A stretch of 64,000 bases of DNA from Erythrobacter cryptus DSM 12079 (GCF_000422985.1 NZ_AUHC01000002.1:62001-126000); one strand, 5' to 3'. Positions 17,031 through 26,673 are shown, numbered from the stretch's first letter. The notes: generated by a model not told the origin, from the sequence alone. Made by a program: numbers and translations.

Positions 17031-17084
17031 TTCTGTCCCCTGTCTTCCCCGTGGTAACCCCCGCTTAGGAGAGGTTGCAGCCTG

Positions 17085-17153
17085 TTAACCACGCCACTTC
17101 TCACCAAAAAAGGTTAATAAGTGGTTTAGCGCGTTAACGTTTGCCGGTGAGTC
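17085..17153 (-). promoter_or_regulatory. ctrA promoter region with CtrA-like boxes and a GANTC site
   Basis: Upstream of ctrA there are four TTAA-like half-sites within 55 bases: 17085-17088, 17114-17117, 17125-17128 (TTTA) and 17134-17137. The pair at 17114-17128 is TTAA-N7-TTTA. A GAGTC at 17149-17153 is a CcrM methylation site (GANTC). In Caulobacter the ctrA promoter combines CtrA autoregulation with a GANTC whose methylation state gates transcription; the same logic is inferred here. Confidence 0.55.
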
Positions 17154-17233
17154 TTTCGCGTCACACCTCGGGCGGGCAAAAAGCCCTGCCAGTATCGGCG
17201 TTTACGCTTTGCCTGTCACCTGAGGCAAAACCG

Positions 17234-18730
17234 CTAGGATATGCCCGCCAGCTTCTTCGCGCGCCGCCGCTCTGCGCTCGATCCCAGCCCGATCGCCTCG
17301 CGGTATTTGGCCACCGTGCGCCGGGCGAGGTCGAAGCCTTCCTTCTGGAGCATTTCGGCCAATTGCTGGTCGGAGAGGATGTTCTTCGCGGTCTCGGCCT
17401 CGATCAGCGCCTTGATCCGCGCCTTGATCGCCGCGCTCGAGGCGCCCTCGCCATCGGCCGAGGCGACGCCGCTGGTGAAGAAATACTTGAGCTCGAAGGT
17501 GCCGCGCTCGCACCACAGGTATTTGTTGCTGGTGACCCGGCTGACCGTGCTTTCGTGCATCCCGATCGCCTCGGCCACCTCGCGCAGGGTGAGCGGGCGC
17601 AATTCGCAGACGCCGCGGCGGAAGAAGCCATCCTGCTGGCGCACGATCTCGGCGGTGGTCTTGAGGATGGTCTTCTGCCGCTGGTCGAGCGCGCGGATCA
17701 GCCAATGGGCATCGGCGAGCTTCTCCTTGAGCCAGGCTTGCGATTCCTTGTTGGTCGCCCCGCGGTTCAATTCGAGGTAATAGCCGCGGTTGACGATCAG
17801 CCGCGGCAAGGTCTCCTCGTTGAGGGCAATGTCCCAGCCGCCTGCGGCATTGGCGGTGACGAGGATGTCGGGCACCACCGCCGGGCTCGCCGCGCTGGCA
17901 AAGGCAAGGCCGGGGCGCGGATCGTAGCTGCGCAGCTCGCGCAGCATCTCGGCAAAATCCTCGGCATCCACCCTGCACAGGCGCTTGAGCCTTTCGATCT
18001 CGCCGCGCGCGAGCGCTTCGAGATTGGCGATCAGCGTTGCCATGCACGGATCGTAGCGATCAGCCTCGCGCGCCTGGATGGCGAGGCATTCGGCCAGGCT
18101 GCGCGCGCCGACGCCGGCAGGCTCGAGCGCTTGCACCAGCGCGAGGCCCGCCTCGGCCTCGTCGAGCGCCACCCCGAGATCCTCGGCCACCTCTTCGATC
18201 GGGGTGGAAAGATAGCCCGCCTCGTCGAGCAGGCCGATGATGTGGCGGGCGATGGCCGCGGCGCGCGGATCGCGGGTGAGCACGCCCACCTGCGCCTCGA
18301 GATGTTCGGCCAGCGTCACCTCGGCGGCGCGCCGCTGTTCCCAGTCGGAAAGCTCGAGCGCATCGCCGCTGCCACCTGCCGCTGCGCCCCATTCGGCATC
18401 GGCGCGGCCCGGCCCTGACCCGTCGCCCGTGTCCCAGTCGCGATCGACCGCGGCGAGATCGAGCGGGGCATCGCCTTCGCCGGCGCCAGCGAGCATCAGC
18501 GCATCGGCGGTTGCCTCCTCGCTCGCCGGGGGCGCCGTCTCCTGACGCTCGGCCTCCCCCGGCTCGGCAGGCGCGGCGGTGTCGAGCAGCGGATTGGCCT
18601 CGAGCGCCTCGGCGATGAAGCTTTCAAGCTCGAGATTGGAGGCCGCCAGCAGCTTGATCGCCTGCTGCAATTGCGGCGTCATCACCAGCGCTTGCGTCTG
18701 CCTGATATCGAGGCGGGGAGCGAGCGCCAT
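17234..18730 (-). CDS. rpoN: RNA polymerase sigma-54 factor
   Basis: Sigma-54 directs RNA polymerase to -24/-12 promoters and needs an AAA enhancer-binding activator; typical targets are nitrogen and stress functions. The 498 residues include region I (APRLDIRQTQALVMTPQLQQAIKLL, Gln-rich), an acidic low-complexity region II (about 60-130), the core-binding region III, and the DNA-binding end with the helix-turn-helix LREVAEAIGMHESTVSRVTSNKY. The RpoN box is ARRTVAKYRE close to the C-terminus. It lies 12 bases downstream of lptB, the order usual in proteobacteria. No activator gene is in the window. Confidence 0.96.
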   Translation of the reverse strand: MALAPRLDIRQTQALVMTPQLQQAIKLLAASNLELESFIAEALEANPLLDTAAPAEPGEAERQETAPPASEEATADALMLAGAGEGDAPLDLAAVDRDWDTGDGSGPGRADAEWGAAAGGSGDALELSDWEQRRAAEVTLAEHLEAQVGVLTRDPRAAAIARHIIGLLDEAGYLSTPIEEVAEDLGVALDEAEAGLALVQALEPAGVGARSLAECLAIQAREADRYDPCMATLIANLEALARGEIERLKRLCRVDAEDFAEMLRELRSYDPRPGLAFASAASPAVVPDILVTANAAGGWDIALNEETLPRLIVNRGYYLELNRGATNKESQAWLKEKLADAHWLIRALDQRQKTILKTTAEIVRQQDGFFRRGVCELRPLTLREVAEAIGMHESTVSRVTSNKYLWCERGTFELKYFFTSGVASADGEGASSAAIKARIKALIEAETAKNILSDQQLAEMLQKEGFDLARRTVAKYREAIGLGSSAERRRAKKLAGIS

Positions 18731-18742
18731 GGCCGGGCCGCG

Positions 18743-19522
18743 CTAGAGCGTGAAGCTCTCGCCGAGATAGAGGCGCCGCACGTTCTCGTCGGCGACCAGT
18801 TCCTGCGGGGAGCCGGAAAACAGCACCTGGCCGCCATAGATGATGCAGGCGCGATCGACGATATCGAGCGTCTCGCGCACGTTGTGATCGGTGATCAGCA
18901 CACCGATGCCGCGCTGCTTCAAATCCTTCACCAGATCGCGGATGTCGGCGATCGAGAGCGGGTCGATGCCCGCGAAGGGCTCATCGAGAAGCATGATCGA
19001 GGGCTTGGCCGCCAGCGCCCGGGCGATCTCGCAGCGGCGGCGCTCCCCGCCCGACAGCGCCATCGCCGGGGATTCGCGCAGCCGGGTGAGGCCGAATTCG
19101 TCGAGCAGGCGTTCGAGTTCGCTGGCGCGCGTCGCCTTGTCCGGCTCGACCAGTTCGAGCACGCAATTGATGTTCTGTTCCACCGTCATGCCGCGGAAGA
19201 TGCTGGTTTCCTGCGGCAGGTAGCCAAGGCCAAGAATGGCGCGCCGATACATCGGCAGCTTGGTGACATCCTCGCCATCCATCAGGATGCGGCCCGAATC
19301 AGGCTTCACCAGCCCCATGATCGAATAGAAGCAGGTGGTCTTGCCCGCGCCATTGGGACCGAGCAGGCCAAGCACCTCGCCCTTGGCGACGCTGAGCGAG
19401 ATATCGGTGAGCACGCTGCGCTTGTCATAGCTCTTGGCGATCGAAATCACCTCGAGCCCGCTGCCGGTGGGCTGGATCGGCGTGGCCGCGGGGGCCGGAT
19501 CGGTGCGAAGGGCGCTGTTCAT
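18743..19522 (-). CDS. lptB: LPS export ABC transporter ATPase LptB
   Basis: LptB is the cytoplasmic ATPase of LptB2FGC, which pulls lipopolysaccharide out of the inner membrane for transport to the cell surface. The 259 residues have Walker A GPNGAGKTT, Q-loop LPQETSIF, ABC signature ALSGGERRR, Walker B IMLLDEPFAGID and switch His in ITDHNVRETL. The text LGYLPQETSIFRGMTVEQN is characteristic of LptB as opposed to other ABC ATPases. An N-terminal extension of about 20 residues precedes the core. rpoN follows 12 bases downstream and is probably in the same transcript; lptA and lptC would be expected upstream but are not adjacent here. Confidence 0.95.
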   Translation of the reverse strand: MNSALRTDPAPAATPIQPTGSGLEVISIAKSYDKRSVLTDISLSVAKGEVLGLLGPNGAGKTTCFYSIMGLVKPDSGRILMDGEDVTKLPMYRRAILGLGYLPQETSIFRGMTVEQNINCVLELVEPDKATRASELERLLDEFGLTRLRESPAMALSGGERRRCEIARALAAKPSIMLLDEPFAGIDPLSIADIRDLVKDLKQRGIGVLITDHNVRETLDIVDRACIIYGGQVLFSGSPQELVADENVRRLYLGESFTL

Positions 19523-19761
19523 GCGGCCCCGTCTTTAGCAGGCCTGCCGCCGCAGGAAAGGCCCCGCGGGGGTTTGGCAGGATTTTTGCTTAACCCAGTT
19601 GCCCGCCCGCGCGGCCGTGGCAAAGGCCAAGCGATTCGAGCAGCTTGCCGCGCCACTCTTGCGCTTCATGCAACAAGATGGCGGATTTGCGCGGCTTCTT
19701 GCAAGTTGGCGGCCCCTTTGCGATACTCCGCGCCTGACACAGGCCCTTGGGGAGCGGTCTT

Positions 19762-20127
19762 ATGGGAAAGCCTGCCGAACAGCTGCGCAGCGGGGCGCGG
19801 GCGCGCGACTGGCGCAAGGCGATGAGCGATCATGTCGCCTATGGCCTCCTGGTCTATACCGCGCTGCAGATCTTCGTCACGGTCAAGGCGCTGTCCGAAG
19901 GCTCCTCGAGCCTCTTGCCCTATCTTGCCCTGATCGTGCTGGTCGCCGGGATCATTCCGCTGTGCCGCTGGTATGAAAAGCGCTGGGCGGTGCTGAGCGA
20001 TGCGGAGGCGGGCGATCCGGCCTTCGCCCCCGCCTTCCGCCGCGATGTCACCACGCTCTGGGCGGTGGCGATCGGCCTGCCCTTTGCCCTTGCGCTTGCG
20101 TTCAAGGCCCTGCTCAGCCTCGCTTAA
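19762..20127 (+). CDS. Unrecognised small membrane protein
   Basis: This encodes 121 residues from the ATG at 19762, which has GGGAG about eight bases upstream; a TTG five codons earlier is a weaker alternative. Three hydrophobic segments are visible: GLLVYTALQIFVTV (about 30-45), LLPYLALIVLVAGIIPL (about 53-70) and LWAVAIGLPFALALAF (about 97-115). Between them lies RWYEKRW and an acidic loop. I recognise no family. It converges on ppa with nine bases between stops. About 240 bases upstream, back to lptB, hold no gene that I can support. Confidence 0.6.
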   Translation: MGKPAEQLRSGARARDWRKAMSDHVAYGLLVYTALQIFVTVKALSEGSSSLLPYLALIVLVAGIIPLCRWYEKRWAVLSDAEAGDPAFAPAFRRDVTTLWAVAIGLPFALALAFKALLSLA

Positions 20128-20136
20128 GCCGCGGTT

Positions 20137-20697
20137 TCAGCCTTCGGCCTTGTCCCGTCCGGCGTCCCGCCCGGCCTCGTAGCGTTCGATCGCCTCAATG
20201 GTGATCTGCCGCGCCTCGGCGGCATTGCCCCAGCGGCCCACGCGCACCCACTTTTCGGTCTCGAGGTCCTTGTAGTGGGTGAAGAAGTGCTCGATCTGCT
20301 GGAAGATGATGTTGGGCAGATCGCTGGTCTCGGCCACCTCGGCATAATAGGGGAAGGTCTCGTTCACCGGCACGCAGACCAGCTTTTCATCGCCGCCCTG
20401 CTCGTCCTCGAGATAGAGCACGCCGATCGGGCGGGCGCGCACCACGCAGCCCGGGATGAAGGGCGAGCGCGAGATCACCAGTGCATCGAGCGGATCGCCA
20501 TCGGGCGAAAGCGTGTGCGGCACGAAGCCATAGTTGGCCGGATAGCGCATCGGGGTGTGAAGGATGCGATCGACGAACAGCGCCCCCGATTCCTTGTCGA
20601 ACTCGTATTTCACCGGCTCGCCCCCGGTGGGCACCTCGATGATCACGTGCAGGTCATCGGGCGGATTGAGGCCGGTCGAGATCTTGTCGATGCGCAT
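20137..20697 (-). CDS. ppa: Inorganic pyrophosphatase
   Basis: The enzyme hydrolyses pyrophosphate to phosphate (EC 3.6.1.1), pulling biosynthetic reactions forward. I chose the ATG at 20697 (MRIDKISTGLNPPDDLHVIIEVP), giving 186 residues, the family I length; the frame extends further but without homology. The signature DGDPLDALV (DxDxxD type) holds the catalytic metals, with YEFDKESGALFVDR and YPANYGFVPHTLS before it and FFTHYKDLE near the end. It is divergent from hisS, with about 100 bases between the starts. Confidence 0.96.
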   Translation of the reverse strand: MRIDKISTGLNPPDDLHVIIEVPTGGEPVKYEFDKESGALFVDRILHTPMRYPANYGFVPHTLSPDGDPLDALVISRSPFIPGCVVRARPIGVLYLEDEQGGDEKLVCVPVNETFPYYAEVAETSDLPNIIFQQIEHFFTHYKDLETEKWVRVGRWGNAAEARQITIEAIERYEAGRDAGRDKAEG

Positions 20698-20801
20698 GAT
20701 TGTGCTCTTTTGTGGTTGGCTTGGGAGAGGAATGCCCAAGCCCCTTAGATGGTGGCGCAGGATTGCGAAAGGGGCTGCGTGGGCCTAATCGCGCGGGCGC
20801 A

Positions 20802-22049
20802 ATGAGCAAGAAAACGCCCCAGGCCATCCGCGGCACCCAGGACATCTTCGGCCCCGAGGCCGAGGCCTTTGCCCATGTGGTCGAGACCTTCGAGCGCATC
20901 CGCCGCCTCTATCGCTTCCGCCGGGTGGAAATGCCGGTGTTCGAGCGCACCGAGGTCTTCGCCCGCTCGCTGGGCGAGACCACCGATGTCGTCTCCAAGG
21001 AGATGTATTCCTTCGAGGATCGGGGCGGGGAATCGCTCACCTTGCGTCCCGAATTCACCGCCGGGATCGCGCGGGCCTATCTCACCAATGGCTGGCAGCA
21101 ACACGCGCCGCTCAAGGTCGCGACCCACGGGCCGCTGTTCCGCTACGAGCGTCCGCAGAAGGGCCGCTATCGCCAGTTTCACCAGATCGATGCCGAGGTG
21201 ATCGGGGCGGGCGAGCCGCAGGCCGATGTCGAGCTGCTGGCGATGGCCGATCAGCTCCTGCGCGCGCTTGGCATCACCGATGTGACGCTGCATTTGAACA
21301 CGCTGGGCGACGGTGCGAGCCGCGAGGCGTGGCGCGCGGCGCTGGTCGAGCACTTCCGCGCGGTGAGGGGCGAGCTTTCCGAGGAATCGCAGGAACGGCT
21401 GGAGAAGAACCCGCTGCGCATCCTCGATTCCAAGGACCCTCGCGACAAGCCCTTCCTCGCCGATGCGCCGAAGATCGACGATTTCCTCTCGGACGAGGCA
21501 CAAGCCTTCTTCGCCGCTGTCACCAGTGGGCTTGATGCAGCGGGCGTGAAGTGGGTGCGCGCCCCGGCGCTGGTGCGCGGGCTCGACTATTATCGCCACA
21601 CCGCCTTCGAGTTCATCCCCGATGCGGGCAGCGCCTCGGCCGCGGCGCTCGGCGCGCAGAGCACGGTGCTGGGCGGCGGGCGCTATGACGGGTTGATCGA
21701 AAGCCTCGGCGGGCCGCCCACACCCGCGGTGGGCTGGGCCGCGGGGATCGAGCGGCTGGCGATGCTGGTGGGCGCGCGGGAGGAACCGCGGGCCGATGCG
21801 GTGATCGTGGTCGAGAACGACGCGCGGCTCGCCGATGCGATCGCCTTGCTGGGGCGCCTGCGACAGGCCGGATTTGCCAGCGAGCTTTTGGCGAGCGGTT
21901 CGCCCAAGAAGCGCTTCGACAAGGCGCGCAAGATCCCCGCCCACGTGCTCGTGTCCTTCCCCGTGGCCGAGACTGGCGAGACCATCCGGCTGCTGGGCGA
22001 TGGCAGCCCCACCGCCGCCGCGCTCGAAACCCTGGTGCGGGGACGCTGA
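20802..22049 (+). CDS. hisS: Histidyl-tRNA synthetase
   Basis: HisRS charges tRNA(His) with histidine (EC 6.1.1.21). I chose the ATG at 20802 ([19 protein letters not shown]), giving 415 residues; the 34 codons upstream in frame have no homology. Class II motif 2 is seen in [19 protein letters not shown], and the histidine-specific motifs are [15 protein letters not shown] and LGGGRYDGL. The C-terminal anticodon-binding domain begins at about residue 320. The TGA overlaps the ATG of prfA by one base, and prfA overlaps prmC, so hisS-prfA-prmC is one translationally coupled unit. Confidence 0.96.
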   Translation: MSKKTPQAIRGTQDIFGPEAEAFAHVVETFERIRRLYRFRRVEMPVFERTEVFARSLGETTDVVSKEMYSFEDRGGESLTLRPEFTAGIARAYLTNGWQQHAPLKVATHGPLFRYERPQKGRYRQFHQIDAEVIGAGEPQADVELLAMADQLLRALGITDVTLHLNTLGDGASREAWRAALVEHFRAVRGELSEESQERLEKNPLRILDSKDPRDKPFLADAPKIDDFLSDEAQAFFAAVTSGLDAAGVKWVRAPALVRGLDYYRHTAFEFIPDAGSASAAALGAQSTVLGGGRYDGLIESLGGPPTPAVGWAAGIERLAMLVGAREEPRADAVIVVENDARLADAIALLGRLRQAGFASELLASGSPKKRFDKARKIPAHVLVSFPVAETGETIRLLGDGSPTAAALETLVRGR

Positions 22050-23116
22050 TGCACATCCCCCCCGAACGCCTCGATCAGATCGCGCACCGCTTTGCCGAGC
22101 TTGAAGCGCGCATGGCGAGCGGAACGCTCGAGGGCGAGGCCTTCGTGCGCGCCTCGCGCGACTATGCCGAGCTTGAACCCGTCGCCAGGATCGCCGCCGC
22201 GGTGAAGGCCGCGCGCGAGGAGATCGCGGGTCTCACCGAGATGCTCGCCGACCCGGAAATGAAGGCCATGGCCGAGGAGGAACTGGCTGCCCTCAAGGCC
22301 AGCCTGCCCGAGCTTGAACGCCGCCTTGCGATCGCGCTGCTGCCGCGCGATGCGGCCGACAGCCGCTCGGCCATGCTCGAAATCCGGGCCGGCACCGGGG
22401 GCGAGGAAGCCGCACTCTTCGCTGCCGATCTCTATCGCATGTACGAACGCTATGCCGCCACGCAGGGTTGGCGGATCGAGCCGGTGAGCATCAACGCTTC
22501 TGACATTGGCGGGTTCAAGGAAGTGATCGCCGAGGTTACGGGCGCGGGCGTCTTTGCCAGGCTCAAGTTTGAAAGCGGGGTCCACCGCGTCCAGCGCGTA
22601 CCGGTGACCGAAAGCGGTGGGCGCATCCACACCTCGGCGGCGACCGTCGCCGTGCTGCCCGAGCCTGACGAGGTGGACGTCGCGATTGAGGAGAAGGACC
22701 TCAAGATCGATGTCTATCGCGCCAGCGGGGCGGGCGGGCAGCACGTCAACACCACCGATTCGGCGGTGCGCATCACCCACCTTCCCACCGGCACCGTGGT
22801 CACCTGCCAGGACGCGCGCAGCCAGCACAAGAACCGCGAAAAGGCGATGCAGGTGCTGCGCGCGCGGCTTTACGAGGCCCAGCGCGCCGCGGCCGAGGGC
22901 GCCGAGGCCGAGGCGCGCCGGGCGATGGTGGGCAGCGGCGACCGCTCCGAGCGCATCCGCACCTACAATTTCCCCCAGGGGCGCGTCACCGATCACCGCA
23001 TCGGCCTTACCCTGCACAAGCTCGACGAGGTGCTCGCCGGGCCGGGGCTCGATGAGCTGATTTCGGCGCTGATCGCCGCGGATGAGGCGCGGCGCCTCGC
23101 CGCGCTTTCGGCGTGA
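22049..23116 (+). CDS. prfA: Peptide chain release factor 1
   Basis: RF1 reads UAA and UAG stop codons and triggers peptide release. The 355 residues match. The stop-recognition tripeptide is PVT in [15 protein letters not shown], the position of PAT in E. coli RF1, and distinguishes it from RF2 (SPF). The catalytic GGQ lies in [16 protein letters not shown] near residue 230; its glutamine is the target of the PrmC methyltransferase encoded by the next gene. The ATG shares one base with the hisS stop, and the final TGA overlaps the prmC GTG/ATG. Confidence 0.97.
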   Translation: MHIPPERLDQIAHRFAELEARMASGTLEGEAFVRASRDYAELEPVARIAAAVKAAREEIAGLTEMLADPEMKAMAEEELAALKASLPELERRLAIALLPRDAADSRSAMLEIRAGTGGEEAALFAADLYRMYERYAATQGWRIEPVSINASDIGGFKEVIAEVTGAGVFARLKFESGVHRVQRVPVTESGGRIHTSAATVAVLPEPDEVDVAIEEKDLKIDVYRASGAGGQHVNTTDSAVRITHLPTGTVVTCQDARSQHKNREKAMQVLRARLYEAQRAAAEGAEAEARRAMVGSGDRSERIRTYNFPQGRVTDHRIGLTLHKLDEVLAGPGLDELISALIAADEARRLAALSA

Positions 23117-23952
23117 TGCGTGCCGGCGCGGCGATCCGCGCGGCCGCCGCGCGGCTCGATGGGGTGAGCGATACGGCACGGCTCGATGCCGAATTGCTGA
23201 TGGCGCACCTCTTCGGTGTGACGCGCTCGGAACTGCTGCTGCGCCACATGGGCGATCCCGCCCCGGAAGGCTTTGCCGCGCTGGTGGAGCGGCGCGCCGC
23301 GCATGAGCCGGTCGCCTATATCACCGGGCGGCAGGAATTTTATGGCCTTGAGCTTCGCGTCACCCCGGCCACGCTGATCCCGCGCGCCGACAGCGAGACG
23401 CTGGTTGCCGCCGCGCTCGAGGCGAAGCCCGATGCGGCCCGCGTGCTCGATCTGGGAACCGGCTCGGGCGCCTTGCTGCTCGCGGTGCTTGCCCATCTCG
23501 GCGCGGCTCAGGGCGTGGGGATCGACCGCTGCGCGGCGGCGCTCTCCGTGGCTTCGGACAATGCCGCAGCGCTGGGGCTTGAAGCCCGGACGCGCTTTGC
23601 CTTGCGCGACTGGACAGCCCCCGGCTGGGCCGAGGGGCTTGGCGCCTTTGACCTCATCTTGTGCAACCCGCCCTATGTCGAGGAAGGCGCGGCGCTCGCC
23701 CGCCAGGTGCACGCCTTCGAGCCGCATGGGGCACTGTTTGCCGGGGCGGACGGGCTCGATGCCTACCGCGTGCTTCTGCCGCAAGTGCCCGGGCTGATGA
23801 ACCCGGGGGCAATCGCGCTGGTCGAGATCGGGGCGCGCCAGGCCGAGGCGGTCAGCGCGCTCGCCGCGGCAGCCGGGCTGGAGGCCGAGCTGCGCCGCGA
23901 TCTTGCCGCAAGGCCGCGCGTGCTGGTGCTGCGGTGGGCAAATCGCGCCTAG
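23113..23952 (+). CDS. prmC: Peptide chain release factor N5-glutamine methyltransferase PrmC
   Basis: PrmC methylates the GGQ glutamine of release factors, which speeds termination (EC 2.1.1.297). The frame is 279 codons from GTG 23113, or 278 from the ATG at 23116; both overlap the prfA stop. The SAM site is [16 protein letters not shown], and the catalytic motif is NPPYVEE near residue 184. The N-terminal helical domain contains [17 protein letters not shown] and the linker [26 protein letters not shown] is cut in most PrmC at the same place. Its position directly after its substrate gene supports the call. About 250 bases with no supportable gene follow. Confidence 0.95.
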   Translation: MMRAGAAIRAAAARLDGVSDTARLDAELLMAHLFGVTRSELLLRHMGDPAPEGFAALVERRAAHEPVAYITGRQEFYGLELRVTPATLIPRADSETLVAAALEAKPDAARVLDLGTGSGALLLAVLAHLGAAQGVGIDRCAAALSVASDNAAALGLEARTRFALRDWTAPGWAEGLGAFDLILCNPPYVEEGAALARQVHAFEPHGALFAGADGLDAYRVLLPQVPGLMNPGAIALVEIGARQAEAVSALAAAAGLEAELRRDLAARPRVLVLRWANRA

Positions 23953-24202
23953 GGCTTGGCAAAGCGCCTCGCCATCGCTACCTCCCGAATCGGGCCGGAC
24001 GGTTTGCGAAGGGCGCAAACCGCTGAGCCAAGCTCCACTTATCGCTTCAACCCGGCCGCATGGGCTTGGCCCCCCGGCCACGGCAGCGCGGAGCGCGCGG
24101 CACTCTCTGGCCGGGCCGGGCGGTGACGCGCAAGGGCAAGGGGTCTGAGGGCCGTGCGGGCAGGCATGATCGCCCCAGGCCGCTGATTAAGGAACGCTTT
24201 CC

Positions 24203-24967
24203 TTGAATAACAACAACCGGAACAACCGCCGCCGTGGCCGCGGCAACCGCAATCAGGGCGGCAACGGCAACCAGCTCAACCGCATCGACAGCCGTGCCCG
24301 GGGCAATGCCCCGCAGATGCTCGAGAAATACCGCAAGCTTGCCCAGGACGCCCAGCACAATGGCGATCGGGTGCAGATGGAATATTACCTGCAATTTGCC
24401 GATCACTATTTCCGCGTGATCGCCGACAACAAGGCGCGGGCCGAGGAGCAGCGCGGCGGCGGACGGCGCCACGAGGAGCGCGAGGCGGCGGAGGATTTCG
24501 ACGACGATTTCGATTTCGACCGTGGCCGGCGCAGCGACACCCGCACGCGCACGCCCTATGAACAGCCCCGCGCCAGCGCCGAGGCCGAGATCGTCGAGGG
24601 TGAGCCGGGGCAGGAGGGCGAAAGCTTCCTCGCCACCGAGCCGCAGGGCGATGAGGCCGAGCCGCGCGAGGAGGCGCGCGGGCGCGGACGCCGGCAGCGC
24701 AAGGCCCGCGATGGCGGTAAACGTCCGCGCAAGGCCGAACGCGACGAGGCCGCTGCCGAGACGGGCGAGACGGGCGAGACGGGCGAGGCGAGCGAGAGCG
24801 GCGAAAGCGGCGAGGCCCGTCCGGCCCGCGGGCGCAGGCCGCGCCGCCGCGCCGAGGACAGCGCCCGGACGGCAGACCAGAACGGCATCGACTCATCGAT
24901 CCTCCCGCCCCCGATCCGCTCGGATGATGCGGGCGGCGACAGTGGCGCGCTCGAAGCCGTCGAGTAG
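24203..24967 (+). CDS. DUF4167 domain protein
   Basis: This encodes 254 residues from a TTG at 24203, preceded by AAGGA nine bases upstream; no ATG or GTG fits and homology begins at the TTG (NNNNRNNRRRGRGN). The conserved DUF4167 part covers about residues 1-80: an Asn/Arg/Gly-rich head likely to bind nucleic acid, then LEKYRKLAQDAQHNGDRVQMEYYLQFADHYFRV. The rest is low complexity, with an acidic DFDDDFDFD patch, GETGETGE repeats and basic RGRRPRRRAED tracts. The family follows prmC in many alphaproteobacteria. Its function is unknown; an RNA-associated role is a guess based on composition. Confidence 0.88.
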   Translation: MNNNNRNNRRRGRGNRNQGGNGNQLNRIDSRARGNAPQMLEKYRKLAQDAQHNGDRVQMEYYLQFADHYFRVIADNKARAEEQRGGGRRHEEREAAEDFDDDFDFDRGRRSDTRTRTPYEQPRASAEAEIVEGEPGQEGESFLATEPQGDEAEPREEARGRGRRQRKARDGGKRPRKAERDEAAAETGETGETGEASESGESGEARPARGRRPRRRAEDSARTADQNGIDSSILPPPIRSDDAGGDSGALEAVE

Positions 24968-24973
24968 GCCTTC

Positions 24974-26578
24974 ATGGGCTTGTGGCTGGCGGCGGTGCCC
25001 GCACTGGCGCAGCGCTGGCCTTTGTTGGCCGCGCTCGCGCTCGGGCTGATCGCTGCCTGCGCCTATCCGCCGCTCCACCTCTGGCCGCTCGGCCTTGCCG
25101 CGCTGGCAGGGTTCGTGTGGCTCATCCATTCGGCTGAGAATTGGCGGCAAGCGGCGGCGCGCGGCTGGTGCTTCGGCTGGGCGCATCTGACGCTCGCCAA
25201 CAACTGGATCGCCACCGCCTTCACCCATCAGGCCAAGATGCCCGAGGCATTGGGCTGGGTGGCGGTGCCGCTCTTGTGCCTCTATCTTGCCTGCTATCCC
25301 GCGCTGGCGGCCTTGGCCGCGCATCTGCTGGCGAGGCAGCGCCCGCCATGGGCCTTCGCCCTGGTGCTGGCTGGGGCATGGATTGTCACAGAGTGGCTAA
25401 GGGGCTGGGTGTTCACCGGCTATCCTTGGCCGCCCTTGGGGCTGATGCTGCTCGGCGGGTGGGCGCAGCCGGGTGCGGCGATGGTGCTGCCGTGGGTGGG
25501 CACCTATGCGCTGTCGGGGTTGACGCTGCTGCTGGCAGGGCTGCTGCTTGCCGCGCTTGCTGCCCGCCGCTGGCTCGCGGGCGCGGCGCTTGCGGTAGGG
25601 CTGGGGCTGGCGATGCACGCGCCGGGGCAGGCAGGTGGCGATTCCTCCCTGCGCTACACCCTCGTCCAGCCCTATATCCCGCAGTCCGAGATCAATGACG
25701 GCTCCAAGTTCGAGGCGCAGTTTGCGCGCCTTGCCCGTCTCACCGCACCGGGAGGGGGCAAGGCGCGCATCGTGCTGTGGCCCGAAAGCGGGGTGCCCGA
25801 CTATCTCGAGGATGGCTATCCGGCCCGCTACTATCTCCAGATGACCGCCGGGGGCGATCCCGCCTTCGCTCGCGCGCGCATCGCCAGGGTGATCGGGCCG
25901 CGATCGATCCTGCTCACCGGGGTGGTCAATCTCAACATCGGCCAGCGCGCCGATGGCCTGCCCGCGGCGGTGAGCGCGCGCAATTCGGTGATGGCGCTCG
26001 ATGGCGCGGGGCGGATCGTCGCCGGCTATGACAAGGCGCACCTTGTGCCCTATGGCGAATATCTGCCGCTGCGCGCGCTGCTCGCGCCGCTCGGCCTCAC
26101 GCGGCTGGTGGCCGGCAGCATCGACTACGTGCCGGGGCCGGGGCCGCGCACGCTCGATCTCGGCGCGCACGGAAGGGCGGGCATCCAGATCTGTTACGAG
26201 ATCGTCTTTTCCGGCGAGGTGGTCGATCGCGCGAACCGGCCCGATTACATCTTCAACCCTTCCAATGATGGCTGGTTCGGCTGGTGGGGGCCGCCGCAGC
26301 ACCTGGCGCAGGCGCGGATGCGCGCGCTCGAGGAAGGCCTGCCGGTGCTGCGTTCGACCACCACCGGCATTTCCGCGGTGATCGATGCGGGCGGGATCGT
26401 GCGGGGAGCGATCGGCCCGGGCAAGGCTGACAAGCTTGAGGGCCTTGTGCCCGCGGCCAAGCCGCCCACCCTGTTCGCCCGGCTCGGCCATTGGCTCACG
26501 CTCGGCTGGGCCGGGCTGTTGATCGGTCTTGGCCTTGCCCTGCCGAGAGTGCTTGCGCTTGCCCGCGCCCGCGGCTAG
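24974..26578 (+). CDS. lnt: Apolipoprotein N-acyltransferase
   Basis: Lnt adds the third acyl chain to the N-terminal cysteine of lipoproteins at the inner membrane, the last maturation step (EC 2.3.1.269). The 534 residues have six or so N-terminal membrane helices and a C-terminal nitrilase-type domain in the periplasm. The Glu-Lys-Cys triad is E270 (approximately) in LWPESGVPDY, Lys near 353 in YDKAHLVPYGEY and Cys near 406 in GIQICYEIVF. NPSNDGWFG is another family mark. Start: ATG 24974, six bases after the DUF4167 stop. Several lipoproteins in this window are its presumed substrates. Confidence 0.95.
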   Translation: MGLWLAAVPALAQRWPLLAALALGLIAACAYPPLHLWPLGLAALAGFVWLIHSAENWRQAAARGWCFGWAHLTLANNWIATAFTHQAKMPEALGWVAVPLLCLYLACYPALAALAAHLLARQRPPWAFALVLAGAWIVTEWLRGWVFTGYPWPPLGLMLLGGWAQPGAAMVLPWVGTYALSGLTLLLAGLLLAALAARRWLAGAALAVGLGLAMHAPGQAGGDSSLRYTLVQPYIPQSEINDGSKFEAQFARLARLTAPGGGKARIVLWPESGVPDYLEDGYPARYYLQMTAGGDPAFARARIARVIGPRSILLTGVVNLNIGQRADGLPAAVSARNSVMALDGAGRIVAGYDKAHLVPYGEYLPLRALLAPLGLTRLVAGSIDYVPGPGPRTLDLGAHGRAGIQICYEIVFSGEVVDRANRPDYIFNPSNDGWFGWWGPPQHLAQARMRALEEGLPVLRSTTTGISAVIDAGGIVRGAIGPGKADKLEGLVPAAKPPTLFARLGHWLTLGWAGLLIGLGLALPRVLALARARG

Positions 26579-26598
26579 GGCAGGCCCAAGGGCCGGAC

Positions 26599-26626
26599 AT
26601 AAAGGTTTCCTTATATCTCTATAAGG
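26599..26626. promoter_or_regulatory. Candidate operator in the metK upstream region
   Basis: CCTTATA (26609-26615) and TATAAGG (26620-26626) form a perfect inverted repeat with a four-base spacer, preceded by the related ATAAAGG at 26599-26605. The segment is AT-rich compared with its surroundings and sits about 50 bases before the metK start, where a promoter would be. A repressor site is the simplest reading; ArsR-type SahR regulators control metK in many Proteobacteria, but I do not claim a motif match. An RNA hairpin is also possible. Confidence 0.45.
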
Positions 26627-26673
26627 CAACGTGTCGGGCCGCGATCCTGTGACCGCCAATCCCCGGGGAACCC

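Noticed and set aside
19523..19761. Gene in the gap after lptB
   Set aside because: The frames are short and lack start signals or recognisable sequence.
23953..24202. Small gene or tRNA between prmC and the DUF4167 gene
   Set aside because: No open frame with a ribosome site and no GGTTCGA-type T-arm was found; short inverted repeats only.
26579..26673. SAM riboswitch before metK
   Set aside because: The region is short and I could not fit the conserved core of SAM-II, SAM/SAH or other SAM classes by eye. A covariance-model search would decide.
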